Part shown: one piece after another, positions 14,019 to 23,504 of the stretch | Numbering within the stretch: the first letter of the stretch is position 1 | Layout of the letters: each line of letters starts with the position of its first letter | Assembly: GCA_027488845.1 (NCBI GenBank) | Contig: JAIYBC010000045.1 | Span: 1-60,987 of the forward strand | Reading direction: 5' to 3' | DNA length: 60,987 bases | Source of the DNA: Verrucomicrobiales bacterium | GTDB lineage: Bacteria; Verrucomicrobiota; Verrucomicrobiia; Limisphaerales; UBA9464 | Made by a program: the position numbers and the translations under genes | Notes under the pieces: generated by a model | Told to the model about the DNA's origin: nothing | What the model saw: only the letters and a program-made list of their open reading frames with translations | The model's database searches: none

Positions 14019-14942
14019 ATGCGTTCCCTCGCGGAGTGGCTCGCGGCCGCCCGGAATCCACGTCGAATCGGTCCGATCACGGTGCTTGTCGCCGTGTGCG
14101 CGGTGGCGTGCCTCTGGTTCCTGCCCAACCTGCCCCGTCCGCGGTTCACCGAGTCCTGGCCGGCACCGGAGGAGGGTTGGGAACCCTGGACGCCGGCCTT
14201 CCAAGGCGTGGATGTCCGCCGGGCCAGCTTCTCCCGGCCGCGCCCGATGAAGGCCCATGCCGTCCGCATCGACCTCCAGGCGCCCGGAGTCGAGGCGGTC
14301 GTCCATTCGCCGGACGCGTCCGATGACGGCTTGTTGAAGACGATCTACCCCTCGGACTTCCTTCTCCGAAACGGACTGCAGGTGGCGATGAGCGCCGGTT
14401 CGTTCAATCCGTTCCCCTACCTCCCTGGGGTCACGATCCGGTTGGACAACCTGGGCATCAACGACGGCCGGCAGTTCTCGGCCCAGGCCCCGAACCTCGA
14501 TTCGCTGCTCATCCTCAAGGACCGCAGGGCCGTGCTCTTCCGGCACTTCAATCCGATGACGGACCATCCGAACGCCCTCGCGGGAGTCGGGGGCATGTGG
14601 ATCAACCTCTTCGGCGGCACAAACCAGTACGAGCGGCTCGAGGCCGAAGCCGCCTCGGTGGCCGGTGTCTCCGAGGACGGACGGTATCTGTTCTGGCTCA
14701 TCGTGGACGGCCGTCAACCGGGCTACAGCGAAGGGGCCACGCCGGTGGAGACGGGTGAGATGATGCGTCAACTGGGGGCCCACGACGCGATCAACATGGA
14801 CGGCGGGAGCGTGGTGACGCTCGTGTTCGACGACGGCGAGGGCGGCTTCGAGATCCGGAACCAGCCTTGCCACCCGTTCATCACGGGCGTTCAGCGGCCG
14901 ATCGGCGGCATCATCGGCTTCCGGGCCCGGGCGTTGCCCTGA
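14019..14942 (+). CDS. Phosphodiester glycosidase family protein (NAGPA-like)
   Basis: The 307-residue protein has an N-terminal membrane anchor or uncleaved signal (residues 19-36). A domain like that of N-acetylglucosamine-1-phosphodiester alpha-N-acetylglucosaminidase follows: VAMSAGSFNPF near the middle and the family hallmark NMDGGS at 259-264, with the end GGIIGFRAR. Family members cleave sugar phosphodiesters outside the cytoplasm. The substrate is unknown; recycling of a cell-surface polymer is plausible. Confidence 0.85.
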   Translation: MRSLAEWLAAARNPRRIGPITVLVAVCAVACLWFLPNLPRPRFTESWPAPEEGWEPWTPAFQGVDVRRASFSRPRPMKAHAVRIDLQAPGVEAVVHSPDASDDGLLKTIYPSDFLLRNGLQVAMSAGSFNPFPYLPGVTIRLDNLGINDGRQFSAQAPNLDSLLILKDRRAVLFRHFNPMTDHPNALAGVGGMWINLFGGTNQYERLEAEAASVAGVSEDGRYLFWLIVDGRQPGYSEGATPVETGEMMRQLGAHDAINMDGGSVVTLVFDDGEGGFEIRNQPCHPFITGVQRPIGGIIGFRARALP

Positions 14943-15028
14943 ATCCACCCCTCAGTTGCCTGGAGCAGGGAGCAGGGAGAGGCCGGTCCACGACCGTCGG
15001 AGCGATCCATGGAATCCGTGTCCAACGC

Positions 15029-15796
15029 TCAACCGCCGCGCTCGGCGCGCCGGCTGCGCCGGTACTCGCTCGGCGTGGCGCCGGTGGCCGAACGGAATGC
15101 GCGCGTGAACGCGCTGTGGTCGTAGAACCCGCTGGCATGGGCGATTTCGGCCACCTGCTTGTCGGTGTCCTCCAACATGCGCGAGGCCGCGGCGAGACGC
15201 GTCTGCGAGATCAGCCGGCTCGGGGTGATCCGGAACAGGCGCTTGATCATGCGGGCGAACCGCACCGGCGGCAGGCCGGCCATGCGCGCCAGCGAGGCGG
15301 GCGACATCGGTTCCGAATACTGCGTCTCCAGGTAGTCCAACGCCTTGATCAGTCCGGGCGGGATCTGGCCGGTGCCCGCAGGGGCGTGGAGATCCCGCGA
15401 GACGCCCACCACCCCGACGATCCGCCCCGCTCCATCCCGCAGCGGGAGCTTGGTGGTGAAACACCAACCCGTCTTCCGTCGCGGGTACCAATGGAGCTCC
15501 AGCGTGTCGAGGATCGGGCGTCCGCTCCGCAGCACCGCGTCGTCCTGCCGGGCGAACCTTTCGGCGAGGTCGGTCGGGTAGAAGTCCCGGACGGTCCGCC
15601 CATGCAGATGGCGCGTGGAGGAGGCGCCGACGCGCTCCGCCATCGAGGTGTTGACGGCGACGTACCTCCCGAGGGTGTCCTTCACGAAGAACGCCGTGTC
15701 GGGCACGTGTTCGAACAGCTCCGCAAGGACCCCCACCGGCAGGCTCTCCAGGAGCGCCGCGCTGCCGAGGCTCTCTGTGCGCACTTTGGCGGACAT
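15029..15796 (-). CDS. AraC-family regulator with N-terminal PAS domain
   Basis: A PAS domain (LAELFEHVPDTAFFVKDTLGRYVAVN, later GWCFTTKLPLRDGAGRIVGVVGVSRD) precedes a C-terminal AraC helix-turn-helix pair (MSPASLARMAGLPPVRFARM and VAEIAHASGFYDHSAFTRAF). The PAS fold should sense a small ligand or redox state. I chose the ATG at 15796 (255 residues); an upstream ATG at 15850 would overlap the divergent peptidase start by two bases. The 52-bp divergent gap makes the peptidase the likeliest target. Confidence 0.85.
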   Translation of the reverse strand: MSAKVRTESLGSAALLESLPVGVLAELFEHVPDTAFFVKDTLGRYVAVNTSMAERVGASSTRHLHGRTVRDFYPTDLAERFARQDDAVLRSGRPILDTLELHWYPRRKTGWCFTTKLPLRDGAGRIVGVVGVSRDLHAPAGTGQIPPGLIKALDYLETQYSEPMSPASLARMAGLPPVRFARMIKRLFRITPSRLISQTRLAAASRMLEDTDKQVAEIAHASGFYDHSAFTRAFRSATGATPSEYRRSRRAERGG

Positions 15797-15848
15797 GTCG
15801 GGAGGGTGCAGCAAGACCCCTCCGCCAGCGAGGCCAGAATCGGTCCCC

Positions 15849-18365
15849 ATGCGAAGCGGATGCCTCCTGCTGGTGCTCTTCTCCCTGGTGCTCCGTCTCG
15901 GCGCCCAGGGCTCCAGGTCGGATTACGAACGCGCCCTCTCCGTCGAGGCGCGAACCCGGGACACCGTGTTCCGAACCGGCATCCGCCCCCAGTGGCTCAC
16001 GGACAAATCCGGCTTCTGGTACCGCGTCCAGACCGGACCCGGCACCCGTGAATGGGTGTTCGTCTCCCTGCCCGAGGGACGCCGGGAACCGCTCTTCGAC
16101 GCCGCGGAACTCGCCCGCGCGCTCGGACGCGAACTCGGGACGAACCTCGTTCCGGACGCCCTCCCCCTGGAGGATGTCGCCGTCGACTCCACCAACGGCC
16201 TCCGCACCCTCCGTTTCCGTGCCGGCGGATCTTCCTGGGTCACTTCCCTGCCGAAGATCGAGCCCAGGAAGGACGACCGACCGCCTTCCGAACTCCAACC
16301 GCTCCAGGGACGTCCCACCCAGCGCCGTTCCCGCACGACCGGCGGTGAGACCGAGCTGACCTTCGTCAACCGCACCGGCGACGACGTCGAGTTGTCGTGG
16401 CTGGACGACCAAGGTGTCAGCCGTCCCTATGGCCGTCTCCGGCCGGGCGCCGAACGACGCCAACACACCTTCGCCGGCCATGTCTGGATCGGCACCGACC
16501 GCGAAGGCCGGACGGTGGACGCGTTCCTCGCCACCGAGGAACCCGGCCGGGCCGTCTTCCTCGGCAGCAGCCGTCCCAAGTCCACCGTGGAGCGTCCCGC
16601 CGAACGCCGGGAGGCCAAGGTGCCGGGAATCTCCCCCGACGGCCGTTGGACCGCGTTCATCACCAACTTCAACCTCCACCTGCGCGGCACCGACGGCACC
16701 TCGCGGGCGCTGACCGCCGACGGCACGATCTCCAACGCCTACGTCTCCGAGGTCCACTGGTCGCCCGATTCAAGCCATGTGGTGGGACGCCGTGTCCAGG
16801 CGGTGCCGCCCCACATCGTCTCCTGGATCGAGGCGCTCCCCAAGGGCCAGACCCAACCCGCGCTGCGTTCCCACTCCTACTTCAAGCCGGGAGATCCCCT
16901 GCCCACGCCGCGCATCGCGCTTTTCGAGACCCGGACCGGCCGCCGCATCGATCCCGACCACGCCCTGTTCGCCAATCCGTTCACCGAGGACGGCGACATC
17001 CCGATCCGCTGGTCGCCCGACAGCTCGGAATTCCACGTCGACTACAACCAGCGGGGACACCAGGTGTACCGCATCCTGGCCATCGACCGGTCCGGCAAGG
17101 TCCGCACCGTGGTCGAGGAGACGCCGCGGACCTTCGTGGACTGGACGGCGAAGACCTGGCGCCAGTGGCTCGACGGATCCGGCGAGCTGCTGTGGATGTC
17201 CGAGCGCAGCGGCTGGTGCCACCTGTGGCTGGTGGACGCCCGGACCGGCACGGTGAAGAACGCCGTCACCGGCGGCGACTGGGTGGTGCGCTCGGTCGAA
17301 CACGTCGACGTCGAGCGCCGGCAGGTCTGGTTCTTCGCGGGCGGGATCCGGCCGGGTCAGGACCCCTATTTCCTGCACCTCTGCCGGGTTGGATTCGACG
17401 GCACCGGGCTGGTGGTGCTGACCGAGGGCGACGGCACCCACAAGGTCGAGTTCTCCCCCGACCGCCGGTGGTTCATCGACACCTGGTCCCGCGTGGACCA
17501 GGCGCCGGTGGCCGAACTCAGGTCCGCCGAAGACGGACGCCTGCTGACCGTCCTGGAACGCGGCGACATGTCCCGGCTGCTGGCCACCGGCTGGACCGTC
17601 CCGGAGCGCTTCGTGGCCAAGGGTCGCGACGGAAAGACGGACATCCACGGCGTGGTGATCCGTCCGTCGAACCTGGATCCGAACCGCCGGTACCCGGTGG
17701 TCGAGGAGATCTACGCGGGACCCCATGGCGCCTTCGCGCCGAAGGAATTCGGCCGGGCGACCCGTCAACACGCCATGGCCGAGCTGGGATTCGTGGTGGT
17801 GCAGCTCGACGGCATGGGGACGAGCCAGCGATCGAAGGCGTTCCAGGACGTCAGCTGGAAGAACCTCGCGGATTCCGGCTTCCCGGACCGGCGGATCTGG
17901 ATCCGCGCCGCGGCGGAGACGCGTCCCTGGATGGACCTCGGGCGGATCGGCATCTACGGCGGCAGCGCCGGCGGGCAGAGCGCGTTGAGGGCACTGCTGG
18001 ACCACGGGGACTTCTACAAGGTCGCCGTCGCCGACTGCGGCTGCCACGACAACCGGGTCGACAAGATCTGGTGGAACGAGCAGTGGCTGGGCTGGCCCGT
18101 GGACGAGAGCTACCGGCGCAGTTCGAACGTGGAGGACGCGGGCAAGCTGAACGGCAAGCTGTTGCTCATCGTGGGCGAGGTGGACACCAACGTGGACCCG
18201 GCCAGCACCCTGCAGGTCAGCGCCGCATTGGTGCGGGCGGACAAGGACTTCGAGCTGCTGGTCATGCCTTCGACCAACCATGGCGCGGCGGAGACGCCCT
18301 ATGGCAGCCGTCGGCGGATGGACTTCCTCGTCCGCCACCTGCACGGGCGCGAACCCCGCTGGTAG
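15849..18365 (+). CDS. Secreted S9 prolyl-oligopeptidase/DPP IV-type peptidase with VHL-like insert
   Basis: The 838-residue protein has a signal peptide (CLLLVLFSLVLRLGAQG), a seven-bladed DPP IV-type propeller, and a C-terminal alpha/beta-hydrolase domain. The catalytic triad is visible: Ser706 in YGGSAGGQS, Asp779 in GEVDTN and His811 in STNHGA. Unusually, residues 166-~230, ahead of the propeller, match the VHL beta domain: ELTFVNRTGDDVELSWLD, then PYGRLRPGA and HTFAGHVW. It should remove dipeptides or cleave short peptides in the periplasm. The start was chosen to give the signal peptide. Confidence 0.9.
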   Translation: MRSGCLLLVLFSLVLRLGAQGSRSDYERALSVEARTRDTVFRTGIRPQWLTDKSGFWYRVQTGPGTREWVFVSLPEGRREPLFDAAELARALGRELGTNLVPDALPLEDVAVDSTNGLRTLRFRAGGSSWVTSLPKIEPRKDDRPPSELQPLQGRPTQRRSRTTGGETELTFVNRTGDDVELSWLDDQGVSRPYGRLRPGAERRQHTFAGHVWIGTDREGRTVDAFLATEEPGRAVFLGSSRPKSTVERPAERREAKVPGISPDGRWTAFITNFNLHLRGTDGTSRALTADGTISNAYVSEVHWSPDSSHVVGRRVQAVPPHIVSWIEALPKGQTQPALRSHSYFKPGDPLPTPRIALFETRTGRRIDPDHALFANPFTEDGDIPIRWSPDSSEFHVDYNQRGHQVYRILAIDRSGKVRTVVEETPRTFVDWTAKTWRQWLDGSGELLWMSERSGWCHLWLVDARTGTVKNAVTGGDWVVRSVEHVDVERRQVWFFAGGIRPGQDPYFLHLCRVGFDGTGLVVLTEGDGTHKVEFSPDRRWFIDTWSRVDQAPVAELRSAEDGRLLTVLERGDMSRLLATGWTVPERFVAKGRDGKTDIHGVVIRPSNLDPNRRYPVVEEIYAGPHGAFAPKEFGRATRQHAMAELGFVVVQLDGMGTSQRSKAFQDVSWKNLADSGFPDRRIWIRAAAETRPWMDLGRIGIYGGSAGGQSALRALLDHGDFYKVAVADCGCHDNRVDKIWWNEQWLGWPVDESYRRSSNVEDAGKLNGKLLLIVGEVDTNVDPASTLQVSAALVRADKDFELLVMPSTNHGAAETPYGSRRRMDFLVRHLHGREPRW

Positions 18366-18491
18366 GCGCCTCCACTGCGGCGGGCATGAACCGCCCGAAG
18401 CGCCCGCTGCTTGGGGATCGCCCCCGGCCTTGGCGTGTCGGACCGCAGCCCCGCGGTTCGGGATCCGCCTCTCCCGCCCCTTCCCCGCTGC

Positions 18492-19568
18492 TCAGGACGC
18501 CGCTTCGGCCAGGTCCTTCGCGAAGGCGCGGACGTCCTCCTCGCGGGTATCCCAGGAGCACATGAGACGGCAGCCGCCTTCGCCGATGAAGTTGTAGAAG
18601 AGCCATCCGCGGTCCCAAAGCTTCTGGATGACCGGCTTCGGCAGGTCGACGAACACGCTGTTGGCCTGGCGCGGGAAGAGCACCTTGACGCCGGGCAGCT
18701 CCGCGATGAGTTCGTGCATGAGCGCGGCCATGGCGTTGGCGTGTCCGGCATGCCGGAGCCAGACCCCGTCCTGGAGCATCCCGAGCCAGGGAGCGGACAT
18801 GAAGCGCATCTTGGAGCACAGCTGGCCCGCCTGCTTGGTGCGGTAGGCGAACTCCTCGGCGAGCTCGATGTTGAAGAACACCACGGTCTCGCCGACGTGG
18901 ATGCCGTTCTTGGTGCCGCCGAAGGAGAGGACGTCGACGCCGGCCTGCCAGGTGATCTCGCGCGGGGCGACCCCGAGCGCGGCGACGGCGTTGGCGAAGC
19001 GGGCGCCGTCCATGTGGAAGCGGAGTCCGTGCTTCTTGGTCATGGCCCCGATCGCACGGAGTTCCTGCGGCGTGTAGAGCGTTCCGACCTCGGTCGCCTG
19101 GGTCACGGTGACGACCTTGGGCTTGGGGTAGTGGATGTCGGTGCGGCGCTGGACGGCCTCCTCGATGCCGTCCGGCGTCAGCTTGCCGAGCGCACCGGGG
19201 AGCAGGAGCAGCTTGGAGCCGTTGCTGAAGAACTCCGGGGCGCCGCACTCGTCCTTCTCCACGTGGGCGACCTCGTGGCAGAGCACGCTGTGGTAGCTCT
19301 GGCAGCAGGCCGAGAGGGCGAGGGAATTGGCGGCGGTGCCGTTGAAGACGAAGAAGACCTCGCAGGGGGTCTCGAAGACCTGGCGGATGAGGTCGGCGGC
19401 GCGTTGGGTCCAACGGTCGTTGCCGTAGGCCGGCTCGTGGTCCTGGTTGGCCTCGGCGAGGGCGGCCCAGGCCTCGGGCGTGATCCCGGCGTAGTTGTCG
19501 GAGGCGAAGTGCCGCCGCGGTCCGTTCGGCGCCGCGGGGATGTGCCGGCTGGGATTCTGCGAACTCAT
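18492..19568 (-). CDS. Low-specificity L-threonine aldolase / beta-eliminating lyase
   Basis: The 358-residue protein is a fold-type I PLP enzyme. The cofactor lysine is Lys220 in SFGGTKNG, preceded by the ring-nitrogen aspartate Asp187 in HMDGARF. Other family features are the N-terminal FASDNYAGITPE and the segment VFNGTAANSLAL. It splits threonine or allo-threonine into glycine and acetaldehyde. I chose the MSSQ start at 19568; a longer frame to 19655 overlaps the terminator and lacks family similarity. It converges with the S9 peptidase gene. Confidence 0.88.
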   Translation of the reverse strand: MSSQNPSRHIPAAPNGPRRHFASDNYAGITPEAWAALAEANQDHEPAYGNDRWTQRAADLIRQVFETPCEVFFVFNGTAANSLALSACCQSYHSVLCHEVAHVEKDECGAPEFFSNGSKLLLLPGALGKLTPDGIEEAVQRRTDIHYPKPKVVTVTQATEVGTLYTPQELRAIGAMTKKHGLRFHMDGARFANAVAALGVAPREITWQAGVDVLSFGGTKNGIHVGETVVFFNIELAEEFAYRTKQAGQLCSKMRFMSAPWLGMLQDGVWLRHAGHANAMAALMHELIAELPGVKVLFPRQANSVFVDLPKPVIQKLWDRGWLFYNFIGEGGCRLMCSWDTREEDVRAFAKDLAEAAS

Positions 19569-19640
19569 TGGAGGGAAATGGAAAACCGTCCGCGCCCGTT
19601 GTTCAACCGCGGCGTTCCCGGAGGCGCCCCGGAAACGGAA

Positions 19641-19665
19641 ACGGCCCGGGTTCACCCCGGGCCGT
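19641..19665 (-). terminator. Terminator hairpin after the PPi-PFK gene
   Basis: ACGGCCCGGG (19641-19650) pairs perfectly with CCCGGGCCGT (19656-19665) around a five-base loop. Read leftward, it lies 17 bases after the phosphofructokinase stop, and a pyrimidine-rich stretch (TTCCGTTTCC) follows the stem, as expected for an intrinsic terminator. Confidence 0.75.
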
Positions 19666-19682
19666 TCGGAAGGGACCGCCGA

Positions 19683-20957
19683 TCAGGAGCGCGGCGCCAG
19701 CTTCTTCTCGACCCGGCTCTTGGCCAGGACCGTGTACTGGGGCAACCCGCCCTTCATCGGCACCTGCACCTGGCCCTCGATCAACGGGGCCGCGTACTCG
19801 ACGAACTTCTCGTTCGGCATGAAGCCGTCCTCGCTGATCCAGTCACGCGGGATGAAGTGCTCGACGTTGGCGATGTTCTCCAGCGGCTCGAGCGCGACGT
19901 CCCAGCGGTAGGGGCTGGAGGAAAGACGCACCAGCTTGGGCATGAAGCCCGACTTGCCGTCCACCGCGGCACGCACCGCGGAGGCGCCGAGGGCGACCGC
20001 CTCGTCGACGTCCGTCTGGCTCGCGAAGTGGGCCGCGGCCCGCTGCGCGTAGCCCAGCTTCACGGTCCGCGTCTTCAGGTTCAGCTTGCCCTGCACGATC
20101 GAAGCCAAGGCGTCGGCCGCTCCGGAAAGCACCGGATGTCCGAACGCGTCCAAACGGGTCTTGTCGGCGCCGATCTCCTCGCCCGCGGCGTTCTTCACAC
20201 CTTCGCCGCAGACGACGATGCAGTACTTGTGTTCGGCCACGACGGACTTCACACGCTCCAGGAACGCCGCCTCGTCGAGGGCGATCTCGGGCAGGAGGAT
20301 GATGTGCGGCGGATTGGCCGGGTTCCCCTGCTTCGCGAGCACGGTGCCGGCGGCGATCCAGCCCGCGGCGCGGCCCATGACCTCGACGATGCAGCACGAG
20401 CCGTCGTCGGTGGCCATCGAGCCGACGTCGAGGCCGATCTCGGCGACGGTGACGGAGTTGTACTTGATCACCGATCCGTAGCCCGGGCAGTGGTCGGTGG
20501 CCGGCAGGTCGTTGTCGATCGTCTTGGGCACGCCCATCACGCGCATCTCGTAGCCGCGCTTGACGGCCTCGAGGTGGATCTTGTGCGCGGTGTCCTGGGA
20601 ATCGTTTCCGCCGGCGTAGAAGAAGTACCGGATGTTGTGCGCGTTGAAGACCTCGAACAGGCGGTCCATGTCCTGGGCGGCCTTCTCGGGCTTCTTCTTG
20701 AAGTCGATCTTGTAGCGGCAGGTGCCCAAGGCGGCGGCGGGCGTGTGCTTCAGGCCCTCGATGGCCTTGGACCGCTCGTCGTTGATGTCGATCAGCTCCT
20801 CGTTGAGGATGCCGAGGATCCCGTTCAGGCCGCCGTAGATCTCCTCGATGCACTCGTGGTGACCCGCTTCGGTGATGACTCCGGCCACGGAGGCATTGAT
20901 GACGCTGGTGGGGCCGCCGGACTGGGCGACGAGGAGGTTTCCATTGAGTTCTGCCAT
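19683..20957 (-). CDS. pfp: Pyrophosphate-dependent 6-phosphofructokinase
   Basis: The 424-residue protein has the phosphofructokinase fold. GGNDS at 116-120 replaces the ATP-type GGDGS; an aspartate following GGN is a mark of PPi dependence. PKTIDNDL at 144-151 holds the fructose-6-phosphate catalytic base, with the PPi-type lysine preceding TIDND. MGRAAGWIA is the substrate-binding helix. It interconverts fructose-6-phosphate and fructose-1,6-bisphosphate with pyrophosphate. Length fits the short clade of PPi-PFKs. It is divergent from the acyltransferase gene. Confidence 0.92.
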   Translation of the reverse strand: MAELNGNLLVAQSGGPTSVINASVAGVITEAGHHECIEEIYGGLNGILGILNEELIDINDERSKAIEGLKHTPAAALGTCRYKIDFKKKPEKAAQDMDRLFEVFNAHNIRYFFYAGGNDSQDTAHKIHLEAVKRGYEMRVMGVPKTIDNDLPATDHCPGYGSVIKYNSVTVAEIGLDVGSMATDDGSCCIVEVMGRAAGWIAAGTVLAKQGNPANPPHIILLPEIALDEAAFLERVKSVVAEHKYCIVVCGEGVKNAAGEEIGADKTRLDAFGHPVLSGAADALASIVQGKLNLKTRTVKLGYAQRAAAHFASQTDVDEAVALGASAVRAAVDGKSGFMPKLVRLSSSPYRWDVALEPLENIANVEHFIPRDWISEDGFMPNEKFVEYAAPLIEGQVQVPMKGGLPQYTVLAKSRVEKKLAPRS

Positions 20958-21082
20958 ATACGCGTAAAGTGGGCGGACGATGCCTAGGAAGGCGCCCCAT
21001 CAGCAAGCGGCGAATCGGCGGGTCGACGGCGTCGAAAATCGCCCTCCCACTCCGGTCCGGGTTGGGAATATCCTCCGGCCAC

Positions 21083-21991
21083 GTGTTCTCCCGCCTGCTG
21101 GAAGCCCTCCTGATCGTCCTCTTCGGACTCCTGCGCCTTCTCCCCCTGGAATGGGCCGCCCGCGTCGGCCGCTGCGTGGGCGGGCTCGCCGTCGTCTTCG
21201 CCCGACGCCACCGCCGGATCGCCGAGGAGAACCTCCGCATGGCCTTCCCGGACTGGCCGGAATCCCGGGTCCGTGAAACCGCCGCGGAGAACCTCCGGCG
21301 CATCGGCGAGGCCTATGCTTGCGCCATACGCGTTCCCGGGATGTCCCTGGCCGACCTCGGGGACCGCCTGAGGTTTACCGGGTTCGAAGAGGCGCTGCCG
21401 CCCAAGGGGGTGAACCTCTTGGCCGCCACGGGGCATTTCGGCAACTTCGACCTCCTTTCCCAGGCCCAGCAGTTGGCACCGGACCGCCGGATGGCCACGA
21501 CCTACCGCGCGCAGAAGCTCCGCGCCCTCGAGAACGCCTTGCAACGTCTCCGCCGGATGACCGGGGTGGAGTTCGTCGAACGGCGCCAGGGCGTCGCCCC
21601 GCTCAAACGCCTCTTCGAGAGCCAGAACGCCATCGTCGCCCTCTTCTCCGACCAGCATGGCGGCGGACATGGGCTCTGGATCCCGCTGTTCGGACACCCG
21701 TGCTCCTGCAGTCCCGCAGCCGCGGTGATGGCCCTGCGCTACAGGGCGCGCCTCGCCATGGCCTACTGCTTCCGGATCGGCCTCGCCCGCTGGGAGATCC
21801 AGTGCGGTCCCGTCATCGCCACGCAGGAAGCCGACGGCTCGGACCGGTCGGTCGAGGCGATCACCCGCGACGTCATGGCCGCCTACGAGACCGCCATCCG
21901 CCGCGATCCGGCGAACTGGTTCTGGGTCCATCGCCGATGGAAGCCTCCTTCCGCCATCCAGACCCGCCGCGAATCGAAGGAGGCCGAATAG
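21083..21991 (+). CDS. Lysophospholipid/lipid A acyltransferase (LpxL/HtrB family)
   Basis: The ~302-residue protein starts with a membrane helix (LLEALLIVLFGLLRLLPL). It has the LPLAT catalytic HX4D motif His118...Asp123 (GHFGNFD), then the segments RAQKLRALE and SDQHGGGHGLWIPLFG typical of lauroyl/myristoyl acyltransferases. It likely adds a secondary acyl chain to lipid A at the inner membrane. I prefer the GTG at 21083, which starts just before the anchor helix; the frame extends to another GTG at 20969. It is followed after seven bases by a heptosyltransferase gene. Confidence 0.82.
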   Translation: MFSRLLEALLIVLFGLLRLLPLEWAARVGRCVGGLAVVFARRHRRIAEENLRMAFPDWPESRVRETAAENLRRIGEAYACAIRVPGMSLADLGDRLRFTGFEEALPPKGVNLLAATGHFGNFDLLSQAQQLAPDRRMATTYRAQKLRALENALQRLRRMTGVEFVERRQGVAPLKRLFESQNAIVALFSDQHGGGHGLWIPLFGHPCSCSPAAAVMALRYRARLAMAYCFRIGLARWEIQCGPVIATQEADGSDRSVEAITRDVMAAYETAIRRDPANWFWVHRRWKPPSAIQTRRESKEAE

Positions 21992-21998
21992 CCGACCC

Positions 21999-23162
21999 AT
22001 GGAACCGACCGCACCGCAACCGGCCCGCATCCTCGTCCGCGGCGTGAACTGGCTCGGCGACGCCGTCATGACCACGCCGGCCCTGGTCCGGCTGCGCGGA
22101 CGGTTCCCGTCCGCCGAGGTCACCCTGCTCTGCCACGAGAAGCTGGCCGACCTCTGGACCGGACATCCCGCCGTCGATCGCGTCCGGACCTTCCGCTCCA
22201 AGGATTCCCCATGGACGACCGGCCGGAGCCTCCGACGCGACCGCTTCGACCTCGCCGTCCTCTTCCCCAATTCGTTCCGGTCCGGACTCGAGGCCTTCGT
22301 GGCCCGGATCCCGGTCCGCATCGGGGCCTCGCGCGGACTGCGCCGGCTGCTGCTGACCCATCCGGTGGAGCCGGACCCGCACGCCACGCCGATGCGGAAG
22401 CGTTCGTTGGCCGAGATCCGCAGACTCCAATCGGAACCCGACCGACCGCCGCCCGTCCTTCCGTCGGCGTCCCACCAGATCCACCACTACCTGCGTCTGG
22501 TGGCCGCGGCCGGCGCCTCCTCGGAGCCCCTCGCACCCGTGCTCGGGATGCCTCCCCAGGAACTGGCCGCCGCCCGCTCGGAACTGTTCCCCGAAGATTC
22601 CGGGTTCCCGGTGCTCGGACTGAACGCCGGGGCCGAGTACGGCGCCGCGAAACGATGGCCCGTCGAACGCTTCGCCGAGGCCGCCAACCGGCTCTTCGCG
22701 ACGACCGGCTGTCGGGTGCTCGTCTTCGGCGGTCCTTCCGACCAGCAGTTGGCCCAGCAACTGGCCGCCCGGATCCATCGGGCCCCGACCACCGTGCTCG
22801 CCGGCCGGACATCCCTGCGCCAGCTGCTCTCCAAGCTCGCCTGCTGCGACCTGCTCATCACCAACGACACCGGACCGATGCATGTCGCCGCCGCCCTCGG
22901 CGTCCCGGTGGTGGTTCCCTTCGGCAGCACGAACCCCGACCTCACCGGCCCCGGCGCGCCCGGCGACTCCCACCACGCCCTGCTGCGCAGCCCCGTCGCC
23001 TGCGCTCCCTGCTTCCTCCGGACCTGCCCCGCGGAGTTCCGCTGCATGGACCGCATCGGCGTCGACGCCGTGGTCCAGGCCGCGGAACGGATCCTCTTCC
23101 GTGGTACGGATCCACAGGCCCCGCGGCGCACGCCTCCTTTACAACCCGGACCCGGTTCCTAG
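21999..23162 (+). CDS. waaF: Glycosyltransferase family 9, ADP-heptose:LPS heptosyltransferase II-like
   Basis: The 387-residue protein shows the GT-B fold of heptosyltransferases. An N-terminal ILVRGVNWLGDAVMTTPAL is the WaaF signature, and the nucleotide-sugar domain contains LITNDTGPMHVAAALGVPVV. A cysteine-rich stretch ACAPCFLRTCP near the C-terminus is usual for WaaF. It transfers heptose to the inner core of lipopolysaccharide. Tight linkage to the lipid A acyltransferase supports an envelope-building operon. Confidence 0.88.
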   Translation: MEPTAPQPARILVRGVNWLGDAVMTTPALVRLRGRFPSAEVTLLCHEKLADLWTGHPAVDRVRTFRSKDSPWTTGRSLRRDRFDLAVLFPNSFRSGLEAFVARIPVRIGASRGLRRLLLTHPVEPDPHATPMRKRSLAEIRRLQSEPDRPPPVLPSASHQIHHYLRLVAAAGASSEPLAPVLGMPPQELAAARSELFPEDSGFPVLGLNAGAEYGAAKRWPVERFAEAANRLFATTGCRVLVFGGPSDQQLAQQLAARIHRAPTTVLAGRTSLRQLLSKLACCDLLITNDTGPMHVAAALGVPVVVPFGSTNPDLTGPGAPGDSHHALLRSPVACAPCFLRTCPAEFRCMDRIGVDAVVQAAERILFRGTDPQAPRRTPPLQPGPGS

Positions 23163-23174
23163 CCTTCCCACCAA

Positions 23175-23504
23175 GTGTCCCTTTCCGCGGAACAGTTTGA
23201 GCCGGAACTCCGGGCGGCCCTCCGCTCCTACGAGCGCCACATCGTCTGCCTGGAACAACTGCCCGACGAGGCGGAGGAATCGCTGCGCAGCCTCCTGGCC
23301 AAGGCGATCCGCGCCTACGAGAACCGCGAACCGGGACTCCGCCACGGCATCGCCCTGAACCGCCAGATCACCATCATCCTCAGCCAGACCGGCGGGGATC
23401 GACCGCTCTGCGGCATCTACTTCAACCTCCACTCGCCGTATTCGCGGAAGTCCCGCTCCAAGTCCGACGCCGGCAACCAGACCGAGCCACCTTCGGGGGG
23501 ATAG
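23175..23504 (+). CDS. Small conserved-type protein, function unknown
   Basis: A 109-residue soluble protein starting at a GTG twelve bases after the heptosyltransferase stop. It is largely helical in the first half (ELRAALRSYERHIVCLEQLPDEAEESLRSLL broken by short turns) and ends in a basic, disordered tail. I do not recognise a family. Position suggests co-transcription with the two envelope genes. Confidence 0.6.
   Translation: MSLSAEQFEPELRAALRSYERHIVCLEQLPDEAEESLRSLLAKAIRAYENREPGLRHGIALNRQITIILSQTGGDRPLCGIYFNLHSPYSRKSRSKSDAGNQTEPPSGG

Noticed and set aside
16397-18565. 722-codon forward frame overlapping the S9 peptidase
   Set aside because: Arg/Pro/Gly-rich frame-shifted shadow; the catalytic triad lies in the other frame.
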